11,396 nucleotides of DNA from positions 1 through 11,396 of the forward strand of contig JAFAEH010000025.1 of NCBI GenBank assembly GCA_023424135.1, written 5' to 3'. The stretch is from Actinomycetes bacterium. Lineage in GTDB: Bacteria > Actinomycetota > Actinomycetes > Actinomycetales > Cellulomonadaceae. The position numbers and the translations under genes were made by a program. Positions 11,351-11,396 of this stretch are shown here, piece after piece. Numbering within the stretch: the stretch's first letter is position 1; every line of letters begins with the position of its first letter. Under the pieces are notes generated by a model. The model saw only the letters and a list, made by a program, of their open reading frames with translations, did not search any database and was not told where the DNA came from.

Positions 11351-11396
11351 TCAGGCCGGGTCCGCCGCGAGCACGTCGTCGCGCGCGGGCCCGGCC
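11351..11396 (-). CDS. Possible C-terminal end of a minus-strand gene (partial)
   Basis: Read on the minus strand, a frame from the right edge ends RDDVLAADPA with TGA at 11353-11351, 11 bases beyond the lipoprotein stop. Only 14 residues are visible, so coding is plausible but unproven and no function can be given. If real, the two genes converge with almost no spacer. Confidence 0.3.
   Translation of the reverse strand, partial: AGPARDDVLAADPA

Overview
The window is very GC-rich (roughly three quarters G+C by eye), with almost every codon ending in G or C, frequent GTG starts and several apparently leaderless genes. Together with a DUF2516 protein, this points to a high-GC actinobacterium. 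My inference is Micrococcales, of Cellulomonas type. No rRNA, tRNA, insertion sequence, prophage or CRISPR array was seen.

Layout. (a) 3-269: the C-terminal end of a gene, perhaps a FUSC-family membrane transporter. (b) 270-577: a gene-free spacer with a C-rich tract (G-quadruplex potential on the minus strand), a long palindrome, then a G-rich half. (c) 578-1282: a type II toxin-antitoxin pair, a Phd/YefM-like antitoxin followed by a VapC PIN-domain RNase. (d) 1414-3235: a tight operon of a DUF2516 membrane protein, an asparaginase II-family enzyme and D-aminoacyl-tRNA deacylase, joined by two 4-base GTGA overlaps. (e) 3236-3855: no clear gene. Two hairpin terminators with identical cores bracket about 500 bases that hold a cluster of DnaA-box-like sites, two hairpins and a possible 14-residue leader peptide. 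(f) 3856-4710, minus strand: a Cof-type HAD phosphatase. (g) 4711-5210: a gene-free stretch with 17/18-bp repeats and a 4 x 45-bp tandem array. (h) 5211-6125: an alpha/beta hydrolase with aberrant codon use. (i) 6201-6782, minus strand: a TEX30/KANL3-like alpha/beta hydrolase. (j) 6896-8304, minus strand: a UPF0324/YeiH-type transporter, translationally coupled to a 66-residue single-helix protein. (k) 8664-9161: a 4HBT thioesterase. (l) 9396-11339: a lipoprotein with an ATPase-free Lon-type (S16) protease domain and a C-terminal region of over 400 residues that I do not recognise. (m) 11351-11396: possibly the end of a minus-strand gene.

Most of this is chromosomal housekeeping. The parts most worth a second look are the Lon-like lipoprotein, the DnaA-box-like cluster between twin terminators, the coupled small protein next to the exporter, the repeat-flanked hydrolase, and a shared promoter layout. 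In that layout, a TANNNT-like hexamer ends 6 bases (once 8) before the start codon of six genes, which suggests leaderless transcripts.
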